NCBI RefSeq assembly: GCF_000737065.1
Contig: NZ_AQRC01000008.1
Coordinates: 62,001-126,000 of the forward strand
DNA from: Thioclava atlantica
GTDB lineage: Bacteria; Pseudomonadota; Alphaproteobacteria; Rhodobacterales; Rhodobacteraceae
Direction of reading: 5' to 3'
Length of the DNA stretch: 64,000 bases
Shown: in pieces, positions 53,372-62,408 of the stretch
Position numbering within the stretch: position 1 is the first letter of the stretch
Layout of the letters: each line of letters opens with the position of its first letter
Program-made: the position numbers and the translations under genes
The notes under the pieces: model-generated
What the model was told of the DNA's origin: nothing
Databases searched by the model: none
The model's input: the letters and a program-made list of their open reading frames with translations, nothing else

Positions 53372-53722
53372 ATGCTGGAAGCGACACGGATACGGGGCGG
53401 CTGTTGGGAGGCCACGAGCCGCATGCCCGAATCCCCCGATCTCGAGGTGCGCCACCTGGGCGAGGTGCTCGAGGGGCTTGCCGTTTCGGGCAAACCCGGA
53501 GACTGGCGCATCACCCAGCCGATCCCGGTTTCGGCGCTCAACGAGGGCGTGTTGAGCTTCCTCGTCTGCCGCAAGGGCGAAAGCGAGCCGATCGACAGCT
53601 TCACCCTCGTCGCCGGCGCCCCGCTGGCCGAGGATCTGCGCGCGGAGATCGACCTGCTGCGGGCCGAGCTCGACCTGTTGAAGCGGGCGTTCCGGCAGCA
53701 TTGCGCCGAGAGCGAGGCCTGA
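53372..53722 (+). CDS. Conserved hypothetical protein coupled to DUF6478-like gene
   Basis: The 116-residue protein contains a small beta-rich part (DLEVRHLGEVLEGLAVSG, ITQPIPVSALNEGVLSFLV) followed by an amphipathic C-terminal helix (LAEDLRAEIDLLRAELDLLKRAFRQH), a likely coiled coil. The ATG at 53372 follows GGAGG at 53363-53367. It has no recognised family. Being only 11 bases after the DUF6478-like gene, it probably works with it. Confidence 0.68.
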   Translation: MLEATRIRGGCWEATSRMPESPDLEVRHLGEVLEGLAVSGKPGDWRITQPIPVSALNEGVLSFLVCRKGESEPIDSFTLVAGAPLAEDLRAEIDLLRAELDLLKRAFRQHCAESEA

Positions 53723-53821
53723 GCACCTCACCCCTTCGCGAGAGGTCTCGAAGCGCCCCCTTTCCGCTTGCGGGAAATGCTGCATATGCCTAGCTTCCCC
53801 GCGACAGCGATGGAGGCTTTC

Positions 53822-54280
53822 ATGTCCAGGATCGAAGCGCGGCTCGCGGAGCTCGGCATCACCCTTCCCGAAGCGCCCGCCCCGGCGGCCAATTACGTGC
53901 CCTATGTGCGCAGCGGCCAGCACCTCTTCGTCTCCGGGCAGATCTCGAACGGTCCCGAAGGGCTGATCGTCGGAAAGCTCGGCGCCGGCATGGACGTGGT
54001 GGAGGGCGCGCTTGCGGCGCGGTTCTGCGGTCTCGCGCTGATCGCGCAGGCCAAGGCGGCGCTCGGTGATCTCGACCGGGTGAAACGGGTCGTGAAACTG
54101 GTGGGCTTCGTCAACTCCACCGCCGAGTTCACCGACCAGCCCAAGGTCGTCAACGGCTGTTCCGATCTGATGGTCGAGGTGTTCGGTGACGCAGGGCGGC
54201 ACGCGCGCTCCGCGGTCTCGGCGGCCTCCCTTCCGCTCGGCGTCGCGGTCGAGATCGAAGCGATTTTCGAGGTCGAGTGA
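53822..54280 (+). CDS. RidA-family protein
   Basis: The 152-residue protein has the RidA/YjgF/UK114 fold: YVPYVRSGQHLFVSGQIS at the N-terminus, VKRVVKLVGFVNS in the middle, and a C-terminal HARSAVSAASLPLGVAVEIEAIFEV that includes the conserved arginine. RidA proteins deaminate reactive enamine/imine intermediates from PLP enzymes. The N-terminal extension (about 20 residues) is typical of the longer subgroup, which may lack deaminase activity. Its stop overlaps the next gene (TGATG). Confidence 0.9.
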   Translation: MSRIEARLAELGITLPEAPAPAANYVPYVRSGQHLFVSGQISNGPEGLIVGKLGAGMDVVEGALAARFCGLALIAQAKAALGDLDRVKRVVKLVGFVNSTAEFTDQPKVVNGCSDLMVEVFGDAGRHARSAVSAASLPLGVAVEIEAIFEVE

Positions 54281-55044
54281 TGGCGCTTCATCCGGATTTC
54301 CTGCGCCTGCCGATCGCGCATCGCGCTTTGCATGACCTTTCCCTGGGGCGGCCCGAGAACAGCCGCGCCGCGATCCGTGCCGCGATCGAGGCGGGCTACG
54401 GCATCGAGATCGACCTGCAGCTCTCGGCCGATGGCGTGCCGGTCGTGTTCCACGATTATTCGCTCCACCGGCTGACCGAGGAAACCGGCCCGGTGCGCGG
54501 GCGCAGCGCCGCGGAACTCGGTGCGATCCGGCTCAAGGGCGGGGAGGAAGGCATCCCGACCTTCGCCGAGATCCTCGAGCTTGTCGGCGGGCGGGTGCCG
54601 CTTCTGGTGGAGCTGAAGGATCAGGATGGCGCGCTTGGCCTTTCGGTCGGAGCGCTCGAGGAGGCGGCCGCCGCGCTCTTGAAGGACTATGAGGGTCCGG
54701 TCGCGGTGATGTCCTTCAATCCGCATGCGGTCGAGGCTTTCTCGAGATACGCCCCCGACATCCCGGTCGGGCTGACCACCTCTGCCTATCTGCAGGATGA
54801 CTGGGCCTTGCTGCCTGTCGCGCGCGGCGAGGAGCTGCGTCACATCCCCGATTTCGATCGTGTGAAGGCGGCCTTCATCTCGCATGAGGCGAAGGATCTG
54901 AGCGCGGCGCGCGTGGCGGAGCTGAAGGCGCTCGGTGTCCCGATCCTGTGCTGGACGATCCGCTCGGTCGATGACGAGGCGCTGGCGCGTCAGGTGGCCG
55001 ACAACGTGACCTTCGAGGGCTATCTTTCGGCGCTGCCTGCTTGA
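54280..55044 (+). CDS. Glycerophosphodiester phosphodiesterase
   Basis: The 254-residue protein has the GDPD catalytic core IAHRALHDLSLGRPENSRAAI (HR and E), IEIDLQLSADGVPVVFHDYSLHRLT (E-x-D and HD) and the barrel segment LVELKDQ. It hydrolyses glycerophosphodiesters to glycerol-3-phosphate and an alcohol. No signal peptide is visible, so it is probably cytoplasmic. ATG 54280 shares a base with the RidA stop; a GTG three bases earlier is possible. Confidence 0.92.
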   Translation: MALHPDFLRLPIAHRALHDLSLGRPENSRAAIRAAIEAGYGIEIDLQLSADGVPVVFHDYSLHRLTEETGPVRGRSAAELGAIRLKGGEEGIPTFAEILELVGGRVPLLVELKDQDGALGLSVGALEEAAAALLKDYEGPVAVMSFNPHAVEAFSRYAPDIPVGLTTSAYLQDDWALLPVARGEELRHIPDFDRVKAAFISHEAKDLSAARVAELKALGVPILCWTIRSVDDEALARQVADNVTFEGYLSALPA

Positions 55045-55101
55045 CCGGGCGTCCCTCGGCCACAGATTCAGGGCATACCGAACCGCAATCTCTCGGGGCA
55101 C

Positions 55102-56280
55102 ATGGATCAAGGCTTTGAAATCACGCTTTATTCGGATATTTCCGAAATAAGCGAAACGGATTGGAATGCCTGCGCCTGTCCCGAAACGGCAGATGGATCG
55201 CGGGCATTCGATCCCTTCACCACGCATAGGTTCCTTGCGGCGCTCGAGGCTTCGGGCTCCGTCGGGCCCGGCACCGGATGGGACGCGCGGCATCTCGTGG
55301 CGCGGCTGGAAGGGCGCGTGATCGGGGTGGCGCCGCTCTACGTGAAGGGCCATTCGCAGGGCGAATATGTCTTCGATCACGGCTGGGCCGACGCGTTCGA
55401 ACGTGCCGGCGGGCGCTATTATCCCAAGCTGCAATGCGCGGTGCCCTTCACTCCGGTAACCGGGCGGCGGCTGCTGGTGCTGCCGGGGCTCGAGGAGGCG
55501 GGGCGGCGCGCCCTACTTGCCGGAATGGCGCAGATCGCCGAGGGCGCCGGGGTATCCTCGGTCCATGTCACCTTCTGCACCGAGGGCGAGGCCGAACTGG
55601 CTGCGGGCGAAGGCTGGCTGCACCGGGTCGGGCAGCAGTTCCACTGGTTCAACGACGGCTACGGCGCCTTCGAGGATTTCCTTGCCGAGCTCAGTTCGCG
55701 CAAGCGCAAGGCGCTGCGCAAGGAACGCCGCAAGGCGCAGGAGTTCAGCGGCGAGATCGTGCAGCTGACGGGCGATGCGATCCGCCCCGAACATTGGGAC
55801 GCCTTCTGGGCTTTCTATCAGGATACCGGCAGCCGGAAATGGGGCCGCCCCTACCTGACGCGGGCTTTCTTCGACCGGCTCCACGAGATGCGCGAGGATG
55901 TTCTTCTGGTGCTGGCGCTGCGCGAGGGACGCCCGATCGCGGGCGCGCTCAACCTGATCGGGCGGGACGCGCTGTTCGGCCGCTACTGGGGCTGCATCGA
56001 GGATCACCCCTTCCTGCATTTCGAGCTTTGCTATCATCAGGCGGTCGACTACGCGATCGCCGAGGGGCTGGGCCGGGTCGAGGCGGGCGCGCAGGGCGAG
56101 CACAAGCTGGCGCGCGGCTACCTGCCCGTCGTCACCCATTCGGCGCATTGGATCGGCCATCCCGGCCTGCGCCGGGCCGTGGCCGATTATCTCGAAGCCG
56201 AGCGGGCCGCGGTGGACGAGGATATCGAGATCCTGACCGAACTCGGCCCCTTCAGAATGAACCGGGAACCCGATACCTGA
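55102..56280 (+). CDS. GNAT-fold protein of the COG3146/DUF482 group (FemAB-like)
   Basis: The 392-residue protein matches a family of large GNAT-fold proteins annotated as peptidogalycan biosynthesis-like. Segments include FDPFTTHRFLAALEASGSV, PLYVKGHSQGEYVFDHGWADAFE, YYPKLQCAVPFTPVTGRRLL, LAELSSRKRKALRKERR and RYWGCIEDHPFLHFELCYHQAVDYAI. Substrate not established. It lies in a run of rightward genes, after GDPD and before mscS. Confidence 0.85.
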   Translation: MDQGFEITLYSDISEISETDWNACACPETADGSRAFDPFTTHRFLAALEASGSVGPGTGWDARHLVARLEGRVIGVAPLYVKGHSQGEYVFDHGWADAFERAGGRYYPKLQCAVPFTPVTGRRLLVLPGLEEAGRRALLAGMAQIAEGAGVSSVHVTFCTEGEAELAAGEGWLHRVGQQFHWFNDGYGAFEDFLAELSSRKRKALRKERRKAQEFSGEIVQLTGDAIRPEHWDAFWAFYQDTGSRKWGRPYLTRAFFDRLHEMREDVLLVLALREGRPIAGALNLIGRDALFGRYWGCIEDHPFLHFELCYHQAVDYAIAEGLGRVEAGAQGEHKLARGYLPVVTHSAHWIGHPGLRRAVADYLEAERAAVDEDIEILTELGPFRMNREPDT

Positions 56281-56318
56281 CGTAACGTTTGGGACATGAC
56301 TTCAAGAGGGAGCGATGA

Positions 56319-57200
56319 ATGAATCTCAATGACCTGACGCATCTGAATGGCTGGCTCACGCAGGACCGCATCGACGCGGCGATCCTTGCCGCGGTGAATG
56401 TGTTGGCCGCGCTGGTGATCCTGCTGATCGCGCTGGCCATGTCCGCCTGGGCGAAGCATCGCATCCTCGCGCTCTCGGACCGATATGCGCGGCTCGACGA
56501 CACGCTTTTCGGCTTCCTCGGCAACATGGTGAAATACCTGATCCTCGCGATCGGGGTGATCTTCATCCTCAACCGCTTCGGCATCCAGACGACCTCGCTC
56601 GCCGCGCTCGTCGGTGCCGCCGGTCTGGCCGTTGGTCTCGCGCTTCAGGGCACGCTGTCGAACCTCGCGGCGGGGGTGATGATCATCCTGTTCCGTCCGT
56701 TCCGGCAGGGCGATTACATCGCGGCAGGGAGCCAGAGCGGGACGGTGACCGAGATCCAGCTCTTCTATACCGTGCTCAAGACCTATGACGGGATCCAGAC
56801 CATCGTGCCGAACGGAGATATCTGGTCGAAGCCGATCATCAACTACTCGGCGAACCCGACGCGGATGATGGATCTCACGATCGGGGTCGCCTATGACGCC
56901 GATCTGAAGAAGACGCAGGAGGTGCTCGAGCGGATCGCGAGCTCGGACGAACGCGCGCTGGCCGATCCCGCGCCGACGATCCGGGTCAAGCAGCTCGGCG
57001 ACAGCTCGGTCGATTTCACCTTCCGCGTCTGGGCGAACACCGCCGATTACTGGCAGTTGCAGGCCGATATCACCCGCAGGATCAAGGAAGAGTTCGACGC
57101 CCACGGCATCGGCATTCCCTTCCCCACGCGCACGCTCGAAGTGGTGCAGGTGCCGCAGATCGAGACCGCGCCGGCGATGAACGGGCGCGGAGCGGTTTGA
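56319..57200 (+). CDS. Small-conductance mechanosensitive channel MscS
   Basis: The 293-residue protein has three transmembrane segments (about 25-48, 67-88, 95-125), with a glycine- and alanine-rich pore helix LAALVGAAGLAVGLALQGTLSNLAAGVMIILFRPF. The C-terminal beta and alpha/beta domains end near residue 275 (GIGIPFPTRTLEV). It opens under hypo-osmotic shock to release solutes. The pore glycine/alanine pattern is intact and length matches E. coli MscS. Confidence 0.94.
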   Translation: MNLNDLTHLNGWLTQDRIDAAILAAVNVLAALVILLIALAMSAWAKHRILALSDRYARLDDTLFGFLGNMVKYLILAIGVIFILNRFGIQTTSLAALVGAAGLAVGLALQGTLSNLAAGVMIILFRPFRQGDYIAAGSQSGTVTEIQLFYTVLKTYDGIQTIVPNGDIWSKPIINYSANPTRMMDLTIGVAYDADLKKTQEVLERIASSDERALADPAPTIRVKQLGDSSVDFTFRVWANTADYWQLQADITRRIKEEFDAHGIGIPFPTRTLEVVQVPQIETAPAMNGRGAV

Positions 57201-57256
57201 TCTGGCTCTTCGCGCGTGCGGTGCTACCTTGCGGGAATGCGAGAAGGGAGTGAACC

Positions 57257-57619
57257 ATGACCGACAAGCTCGATGCCGAAGAACGCAAGGCTCTGCTCAG
57301 TGCGCTCGAAGATTCCGGCTGGCGCGCCGCCGAGGGGGCGGACGCGATGGTCAAACGGCTGCTGTTTCCGGATTTCTCGGCGGCCTGGGGCTTCATGTCG
57401 CAAGCGGCGCTCTGCGCCGAGAAGATGGAGCATCACCCCGATTGGCGCAATGTCTACAACAAGCTCGAGATCACGCTCTCGACCCATGACTGCGGTGGCG
57501 TGAGCGTGCTCGATATAGAGCTCGCCCGCGCCCTCGACGCGCTGGCCGAAGGGGTGGCCGAGGTGGATCGCGATATCGGCCGGCCCCTGATGCGGCTGAC
57601 CGAGAGCAGGGCCGACTGA
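57257..57619 (+). CDS. phhB: 4a-hydroxytetrahydrobiopterin dehydratase
   Basis: The 120-residue protein has the pterin-4a-carbinolamine dehydratase motif MEHHPDWRNVYNKLEITLSTHDCGGVS, in which two histidines and a tryptophan form the active site. PhhB regenerates the pterin cofactor of phenylalanine hydroxylase; no phhA is nearby, so it may serve folate or molybdopterin side chemistry. A bidirectional terminator follows the stop. Confidence 0.94.
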   Translation: MTDKLDAEERKALLSALEDSGWRAAEGADAMVKRLLFPDFSAAWGFMSQAALCAEKMEHHPDWRNVYNKLEITLSTHDCGGVSVLDIELARALDALAEGVAEVDRDIGRPLMRLTESRAD

Positions 57620-57636
57620 CCCTCACGCCGTCCGCA

Positions 57637-57673
57637 AAGAAAAACGCCCGGTCCTGCGCCGGGCGTTTTCGAT
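57637..57673. terminator. Bidirectional terminator between phhB and peroxiredoxin gene
   Basis: AAAACGCCCGG (57641-57651) pairs perfectly with CCGGGCGTTTT (57659-57669), giving an 11-bp stem with A/T runs on both sides and a 7-base loop. It is placed exactly between convergent genes. Confidence 0.85.
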
Positions 57674-57692
57674 TGCATGAGGGGGCGCGCGT

Positions 57693-58181
57693 TCAGAGCG
57701 CGGCCAGCAGGCCCTCGCCCGCCGAAGCCTCGCAGGTGCCCGGGCTTTCCTCGACGTGCAGCACCTTCACCACCCCGTCATCGACGAGCATCGCATACCG
57801 CTTCGAACGGTTGATCAGCCCTGCGGGCGGCGCGGTGAAATCCATGCCGATCGCCTGCGTGAACGCGGCTTCGGGATCGGCGAGCATGGTGATGCCGGCC
57901 TCGCTCGCACCGGTCGACTCGCCCCAGGCCTTCATCACGAAGGGATCGTTGACCGCGACGCAGACGATTTCCGCCACGCCCTTCTCGGCGAATTCGTCCT
58001 TGGTGCGGATGAAGCTCGGCACATGGGCGGTGGTGCAGACCCCGGTATAGGCGCCCGGCACGGCGAAGACGACGATCTTGCGGCCTTTCATCTTCTCGCC
58101 GAGGCTCACGGGTTGCGGGCCCTCGGCCCCGATTTCGAGGAAGGTGGCGCCGGGAAGGGCATCGCCGGTCGTGATGGTCAT
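57693..58181 (-). CDS. Peroxiredoxin (Prx5/AhpE-like)
   Basis: The 162-residue protein has the Prx5-type peroxidatic site VPGAYTGVCTTAHVPSF (C49) in place of the more usual PxxxTxxC, with a later cysteine in SPGTCEAS that may resolve it. It reduces peroxides, probably using glutathione/glutaredoxin or thioredoxin. It lacks a fused glutaredoxin domain. The ATG at 58181 gives MTITTGDALPGATFLEI. It diverges from a FAD reductase gene. Confidence 0.93.
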   Translation of the reverse strand: MTITTGDALPGATFLEIGAEGPQPVSLGEKMKGRKIVVFAVPGAYTGVCTTAHVPSFIRTKDEFAEKGVAEIVCVAVNDPFVMKAWGESTGASEAGITMLADPEAAFTQAIGMDFTAPPAGLINRSKRYAMLVDDGVVKVLHVEESPGTCEASAGEGLLAAL

Positions 58182-58263
58182 GAAGTGCTCCGTTGCTGTC
58201 GCGTTGCGTTTCCTGCCTGCGACGATATAGGGTCGGGCGCGTGTCGCGCCAGTGGAGAGAGTG

Positions 58264-59469
58264 ATGAACCGGATCGTGATCGTCGGGGCAGGGCAGGCCG
58301 CGGCCTCGATGGCCGCCAAGTTGCGTGCGCTCGGACATGACGGGCAGATCACTCTGGTGGGAGATGAGCCCGTCGCGCCCTATCAGCGCCCGCCGCTCTC
58401 GAAGGCCTATCTCCTGGGCGAGATGGGGGTGGAGCGGCTGACGCTGCGGTCTGAAGACTGGTGGACCGAACAGGGCGTGGAGCTGCGGCTCGGCACCGCG
58501 GTCACCGATATCGACACCGCTGCGCAGCGCGTCACGCTGTCCGATGGCGCCACGCTCGATTACGCCGAGCTCGCGTTTTGCACCGGCGCCACCCCGCGCC
58601 GTCTGCCCGCGGCGATCGGCGGCGATCTGGGCAATGTCTTCACCGTGCGCAGCCTCGCCGATGTCGATGCGATGCGCCCGCTCTTCGCGCCGGGCAAGCG
58701 CCTTCTCGTGGTGGGCGGCGGCTATATCGGGCTCGAGGCGGCCGCGGTCGCGCGCAAGCTCGGGCTCGAGGTCACGCTAATCGAGGCCGCGCCGCGCATC
58801 CTCGGCCGCGTCGCCTGCGCCGAGACCGCCGCCGCGATCCGCGACCTGCATCGCCGCCAGGGCGTCGAGATCCTCGAAGGGATCGGGCTTTCCCGGCTCA
58901 CCGGGGAGGACAGCGTCACCGGCGCCCTGCTCGAGGACGGCCGCACGCTCCCGGCCGATTTCGTCATCATCGGGATCGGCGTCACCCCCGAGGACGAGAT
59001 CGCGCGCGCGGCGGGCATTCATTGCGAGAACGGGATCGCGACGGATGCGCAGGGCCGGACCTCCGCCGCGCATGTCTGGGCGGCGGGCGATTGCGCCTCC
59101 TTCCCCGGCCCCGGCGCCGACGGGCGGCTGCGGCTCGAATCGGTGGGCAATGCGATCGACATGGCCGAACTGGTCGCCGAGAACATCTGCGGCGCAGGCA
59201 AGGACTACCTCCCGAAACCGTGGTTCTGGTCGGATCAGTTCGATGCGAAGCTCCAGATCGCGGGGCTCAATGCAGGATACGACCGGATCGTCACCCGAAA
59301 CGACGAGGGCGAGAGCTTCTGGTATTTCCGCGACGGCCGGCTGATCGCGGTCGATGCGATCAATGACGCACGCGCCTATATGGTCGGCAAACGGGTGATC
59401 GAGGGCGGCAAGGTCGTCACGCCCGAACAGGTCGAGACCACGCCCGAACTGAAGGCGCTGATGAAATGA
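58264..59469 (+). CDS. FAD-dependent ferredoxin/rubredoxin reductase-like
   Basis: The 401-residue protein has FAD motif IVIVGAGQAAASMAAKL, NAD motif LLVVGGGYIGLEAAAVA and the FAD-binding AAGDCASFP. The remaining sequence matches the BphA4/ThcD-type reductase family that passes electrons to small ferredoxins. The typical PYQRPPLSKAYLLG segment is present. No ferredoxin or P450 gene is adjacent, so the partner is unknown. The ATG at 58264 is used. It overlaps rsmD by four bases. Confidence 0.9.
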   Translation: MNRIVIVGAGQAAASMAAKLRALGHDGQITLVGDEPVAPYQRPPLSKAYLLGEMGVERLTLRSEDWWTEQGVELRLGTAVTDIDTAAQRVTLSDGATLDYAELAFCTGATPRRLPAAIGGDLGNVFTVRSLADVDAMRPLFAPGKRLLVVGGGYIGLEAAAVARKLGLEVTLIEAAPRILGRVACAETAAAIRDLHRRQGVEILEGIGLSRLTGEDSVTGALLEDGRTLPADFVIIGIGVTPEDEIARAAGIHCENGIATDAQGRTSAAHVWAAGDCASFPGPGADGRLRLESVGNAIDMAELVAENICGAGKDYLPKPWFWSDQFDAKLQIAGLNAGYDRIVTRNDEGESFWYFRDGRLIAVDAINDARAYMVGKRVIEGGKVVTPEQVETTPELKALMK

Positions 59470-60029
59470 GGATCATCGGCGGCGCGCGGCGCGGGCTCAA
59501 GCTGGCGGATGTGGGCGAGGGCGATACAAACGCCCATCTGCGCCCGACCACTGACCGGGTGCGCGAGAGCATCTTCAACCTGCTGATCAATGGCAGCCAC
59601 GGCAATCCCGTGCCCGGCGCCCGGGTGCTCGATCTCTTCGCGGGCACCGGCGCGCTCGGGCTCGAGGCGCTGTCGCGCGGCGCCGCCCGCGTGGCCTTCG
59701 TCGATGACGGTGCGGTCTCCCGCGCGCTGCTGCGCCGCAATATCGAGGCGATGCAGGCGATGGGCGTGACCGATGTCTGGCGGCGCGACGCGACCCGGAT
59801 GGGCCCCAATCGCGGCCCCGGCTATGATCTCGTCTTTCTCGATCCGCCCTACGGAATGGGTCTGGGCGAGAAGGCGATCGCCTCGTGTCTCGAAGGCGGC
59901 TGGCTGGCTCCCGGCGCGACGATCGTCTGGGAAGAGAGCACCCCGCCCCTCCTGCCCGCGCCGCTGATCCAGCTCGACCAGCGCCGCTACGGCGATACCT
60001 TTGTCACCCTCGCACGGATGCCCGAATGA
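59466..60029 (+). CDS. rsmD: 16S rRNA (guanine966-N2)-methyltransferase
   Basis: The 187-residue SAM-dependent enzyme has LDLFAGTGALGLEALSRGA for cofactor binding and the target-base motif VFLDPPYGMGL. N-terminal MRIIGGARRGLKL and RPTTDRVRESIFNLL are family-specific. It methylates 16S rRNA at G966. The ATG at 59466 overlaps the upstream stop, and its own stop overlaps the HAD gene (ATGA). Confidence 0.95.
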   Translation: MRIIGGARRGLKLADVGEGDTNAHLRPTTDRVRESIFNLLINGSHGNPVPGARVLDLFAGTGALGLEALSRGAARVAFVDDGAVSRALLRRNIEAMQAMGVTDVWRRDATRMGPNRGPGYDLVFLDPPYGMGLGEKAIASCLEGGWLAPGATIVWEESTPPLLPAPLIQLDQRRYGDTFVTLARMPE

Positions 60030-60679
60030 TCCCCCAGGCCGTTCTCTTCGATTGCGACGGCGTGCTCGTCGACAGCGAGCCCGCGACCTTCGACCTGATC
60101 CAGGCGGAATTCGCCCGGCACGGTCTGCACAAGGAAATCCCCGAACTCGAGGAGGCCTTCATCGGCGCGACGATGGAACGCGTGGCCGAATGGGGGCGGG
60201 CCCATGGCGCCGACCTTCCCGAGGGCTGGATCGACGCCTATTACGAGACCCTCTATGCGCGGCTGCGCGAAGGGACCGAGCTGATGCCCGGTATCCCGCA
60301 ATTGCTCGCACGGCTCGATGCGGTCGGCATTCCCTTCGCGGTCGGCTCGAACGGCCGGATGGCGAAAATGGAGGCAACACTGGGCCAGCACCCCACGATC
60401 CGGGCGCGGCTCGAGGGGCTCTTGTTCTCGGGTCAGGATCTCGGCTGTCCGAAACCCGCCCCCGATCTCTACATCAAGGCCGCCCGAGCGCTCGGCGCCG
60501 AGCCCTCGGCCTGCGTCGTGATCGAGGACAGCCCGACCGGCGCGCGCGCGGCGAAGTCTGCCGGCATGCGGTGCCTGGGCTATGCGCCGCAGGGCCCCAA
60601 TCCGCGTCTGGAGGCCGAAGGGGCCGAACTCTTCTCCGATATGAGACAGGTGCCGCGCCTGATCGGGCTCGATCCCTGA
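60026..60679 (+). CDS. HAD-IA hydrolase
   Basis: The 217-residue protein has the HAD-IA signature: FDCDGVLVDSE, a helical cap (about 15-85), GSNGRMAKME (motif II), CPKPAPDLYIKAA (motif III) and VIEDSPTGARAA (motif IV). It resembles beta-phosphoglucomutase and phosphatase subfamilies such as YieH. Substrate unknown. It is coupled to rsmD by a four-base overlap and is followed by a repeat copy. Confidence 0.92.
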   Translation: MIPQAVLFDCDGVLVDSEPATFDLIQAEFARHGLHKEIPELEEAFIGATMERVAEWGRAHGADLPEGWIDAYYETLYARLREGTELMPGIPQLLARLDAVGIPFAVGSNGRMAKMEATLGQHPTIRARLEGLLFSGQDLGCPKPAPDLYIKAARALGAEPSACVVIEDSPTGARAAKSAGMRCLGYAPQGPNPRLEAEGAELFSDMRQVPRLIGLDP

Positions 60680-60681
60680 TC

Positions 60682-60743
60682 CTTCACCTGGACGGAAATA
60701 CCCCGGGGGGCTCGCGGAAGCGAGCGGGGGCAGCGCCCCCTCC
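60682..60743 (-). repeat. Dispersed intergenic repeat, copy B
   Basis: Reverse-complement copy of the 12767-12830 repeat. It reads from GGAGGGGGCGCTGCCCCCG to GGGGTATTTCCGTCCAGGTG on the reverse strand, with a different middle section. It lies between the HAD stop and the convergent map stop. Confidence 0.75.
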
Positions 60744-60754
60744 GATGGGTGCGC

Positions 60755-61564
60755 TCAGCGCCAGGTGGGGTGGAAGCGGTTTCCGGGCGAACTGGTGAAG
60801 ATCTCGCAGCCATCGGCGGTCACGCCGACCGAGTGCTCGAACTGCGCGCTCAGCGATTTGTCGCGCGTCACCGCCGTCCAGTCATCGGCCAGAACCTTGG
60901 TCTCGGGCCGGCCCAGATTCACCATCGGTTCGATGGTGAAGATCATGCCTTCCTCGAGACGCGCGCCCGAGCCCGCCCGCCCGTAATGCAGCACGTTCGG
61001 CGGCGCGTGGAACACCCGGCCCACGCCGTGACCGCAGAAATCGCGCACCACCGACATCCGGTGGCCCTCGACATATTTCTGGATCGCGTGGCCGATATCG
61101 CCGAAAGTATTGCCGGGCTTGACCTGTTCGATCCCGATCATCAGCGCGTCATGGGTGACCTGGATCAGCCGCTCGGCCTTGCGGCTGAGGCTGCCCGCCA
61201 CATACATGCGCGAGCTGTCGCCATACCAGCCGTCGAGGATCACGGTGATGTCGATATTGAGGATGTCGCCATCCTTGAGCCGCTTGTCGCCGGGAATGCC
61301 GTGGCAGACCACGTGATTGACCGAGATGCAGCTCGCATGCTGATAGCCGCGATAGCCGATCGTCGCCGAGGTCGCGCCAAGTTCGCCCACGCGCTTCTCG
61401 ATGAAGGCATCGAGCTCGCCGGTGCTCACGCCCGGTTTCACCAGATCGGCCACTTCGTCGAGGATTTGCGCGGTCACCTGAGAGGCTGCACGCATCCCCG
61501 CGAAATCGCTCGCGTCGTAGATGCGGATGCCGTCTTTGGTCACTCGGGCCTGGCTGTCGTCCAA
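60755..61564 (-). CDS. map: Methionine aminopeptidase
   Basis: Map removes the initiator methionine from nascent proteins. The 269-residue type I enzyme has the metal ligands in LNIDITVILDGWYGDSSRMY (two aspartates), CGHGVGRVFHAPPNVLHY (histidine), IFTIEPMVN and QFEHSVGV (glutamates). The start is taken as TTG at 61564, preceded by AGGAG seven bases upstream; no in-frame ATG or GTG lies nearby, and internal ATGs would truncate the fold. It is divergent from the cinA-like gene. Confidence 0.92.
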   Translation of the reverse strand: MDDSQARVTKDGIRIYDASDFAGMRAASQVTAQILDEVADLVKPGVSTGELDAFIEKRVGELGATSATIGYRGYQHASCISVNHVVCHGIPGDKRLKDGDILNIDITVILDGWYGDSSRMYVAGSLSRKAERLIQVTHDALMIGIEQVKPGNTFGDIGHAIQKYVEGHRMSVVRDFCGHGVGRVFHAPPNVLHYGRAGSGARLEEGMIFTIEPMVNLGRPETKVLADDWTAVTRDKSLSAQFEHSVGVTADGCEIFTSSPGNRFHPTWR

Positions 61565-61679
61565 GGGTCCACTCCTAGAAGTTGCGCGCCTTAGATAGTC
61601 ACAAAATCCGGGCTTGGCCAGTGCCCGCTCTTTCCCCGCTCCGCGCCCCGCCCTATACCAAAGGCAAAGGAGCCCGAAG

Positions 61680-62408
61680 ATGCCCAATCCGACCGCAGCC
61701 ATCCTGATCATCGGCGACGAGATCCTGACCGGACGCACCCGCGAGGGGAACGCGCATTTTCTGGCGGGAAAGCTCGTCGAACAGGGCATCACCTGCCGCG
61801 AAATCCGCATCGTGCCGGACGACAATGACGTGATCGTCGCCGCGGTGCGCGAGCTCTCCTCGCGCCACGATCATCTTTTCACGAGCGGCGGCATCGGCCC
61901 GACCCATGACGACATCACCGCCGATGCGGTGGCCGAGGCGATGGGGGCGGCGCTCGATGTGCGCGAGGATGCGCGCGAGATCCTTGCGGCCTATTACGCC
62001 GCGCGCGGGGTCGAGTTCACCGCCGCCCGGCTGCGGATGGCGCGGATCCCCGAGGGCGCGACGCTGATCGAGAATCCGGTCTCGGGCGCGCCCGGTTTCA
62101 GCTGCGGCAATGTCCATGTCATGGCTGGCGTTCCCAATATCTTCCAGGCGATGGTCGAGGGGCTCTTGCCGCGCCTCACCGGGGGGGCGCCGCTGCTCTC
62201 GCGCAACTGGCAGGTGCCGCGGCCCGAAGCCACCGTGGCCGATGAGCTGCGCCGGATCGCGGGCGAGTTTCCCGATCTCTCCCTTGGCTCCTACCCCTAT
62301 ATCCAGGAGGGGCGCTACGGCACCAACCTCGTCGCGCGCGGCACCGATCCCGCGCTGGTCGAGGCGGGCTGGCAGGCGCTCAAGGATGCCTTCCCGGAGG
62401 GGCAATGA
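61680..62408 (+). CDS. CinA-like molybdopterin-binding domain protein
   Basis: The 242-residue protein is the MoaB/Mog-like (CinA N-terminal) domain: AAILIIGDEILTGRTREGNAHFLAGKL, then LFTSGGIGPTHDDITADAVAEAMG and VHVMAGVPNIFQAMVEGLLP. It lacks the C-terminal nicotinamide-nucleotide amidase domain of full CinA. Such short forms are annotated as competence/damage-inducible protein A, but activity is unclear. The ATG at 61680 is used. It overlaps the next gene by four bases. Confidence 0.87.
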   Translation: MPNPTAAILIIGDEILTGRTREGNAHFLAGKLVEQGITCREIRIVPDDNDVIVAAVRELSSRHDHLFTSGGIGPTHDDITADAVAEAMGAALDVREDAREILAAYYAARGVEFTAARLRMARIPEGATLIENPVSGAPGFSCGNVHVMAGVPNIFQAMVEGLLPRLTGGAPLLSRNWQVPRPEATVADELRRIAGEFPDLSLGSYPYIQEGRYGTNLVARGTDPALVEAGWQALKDAFPEGQ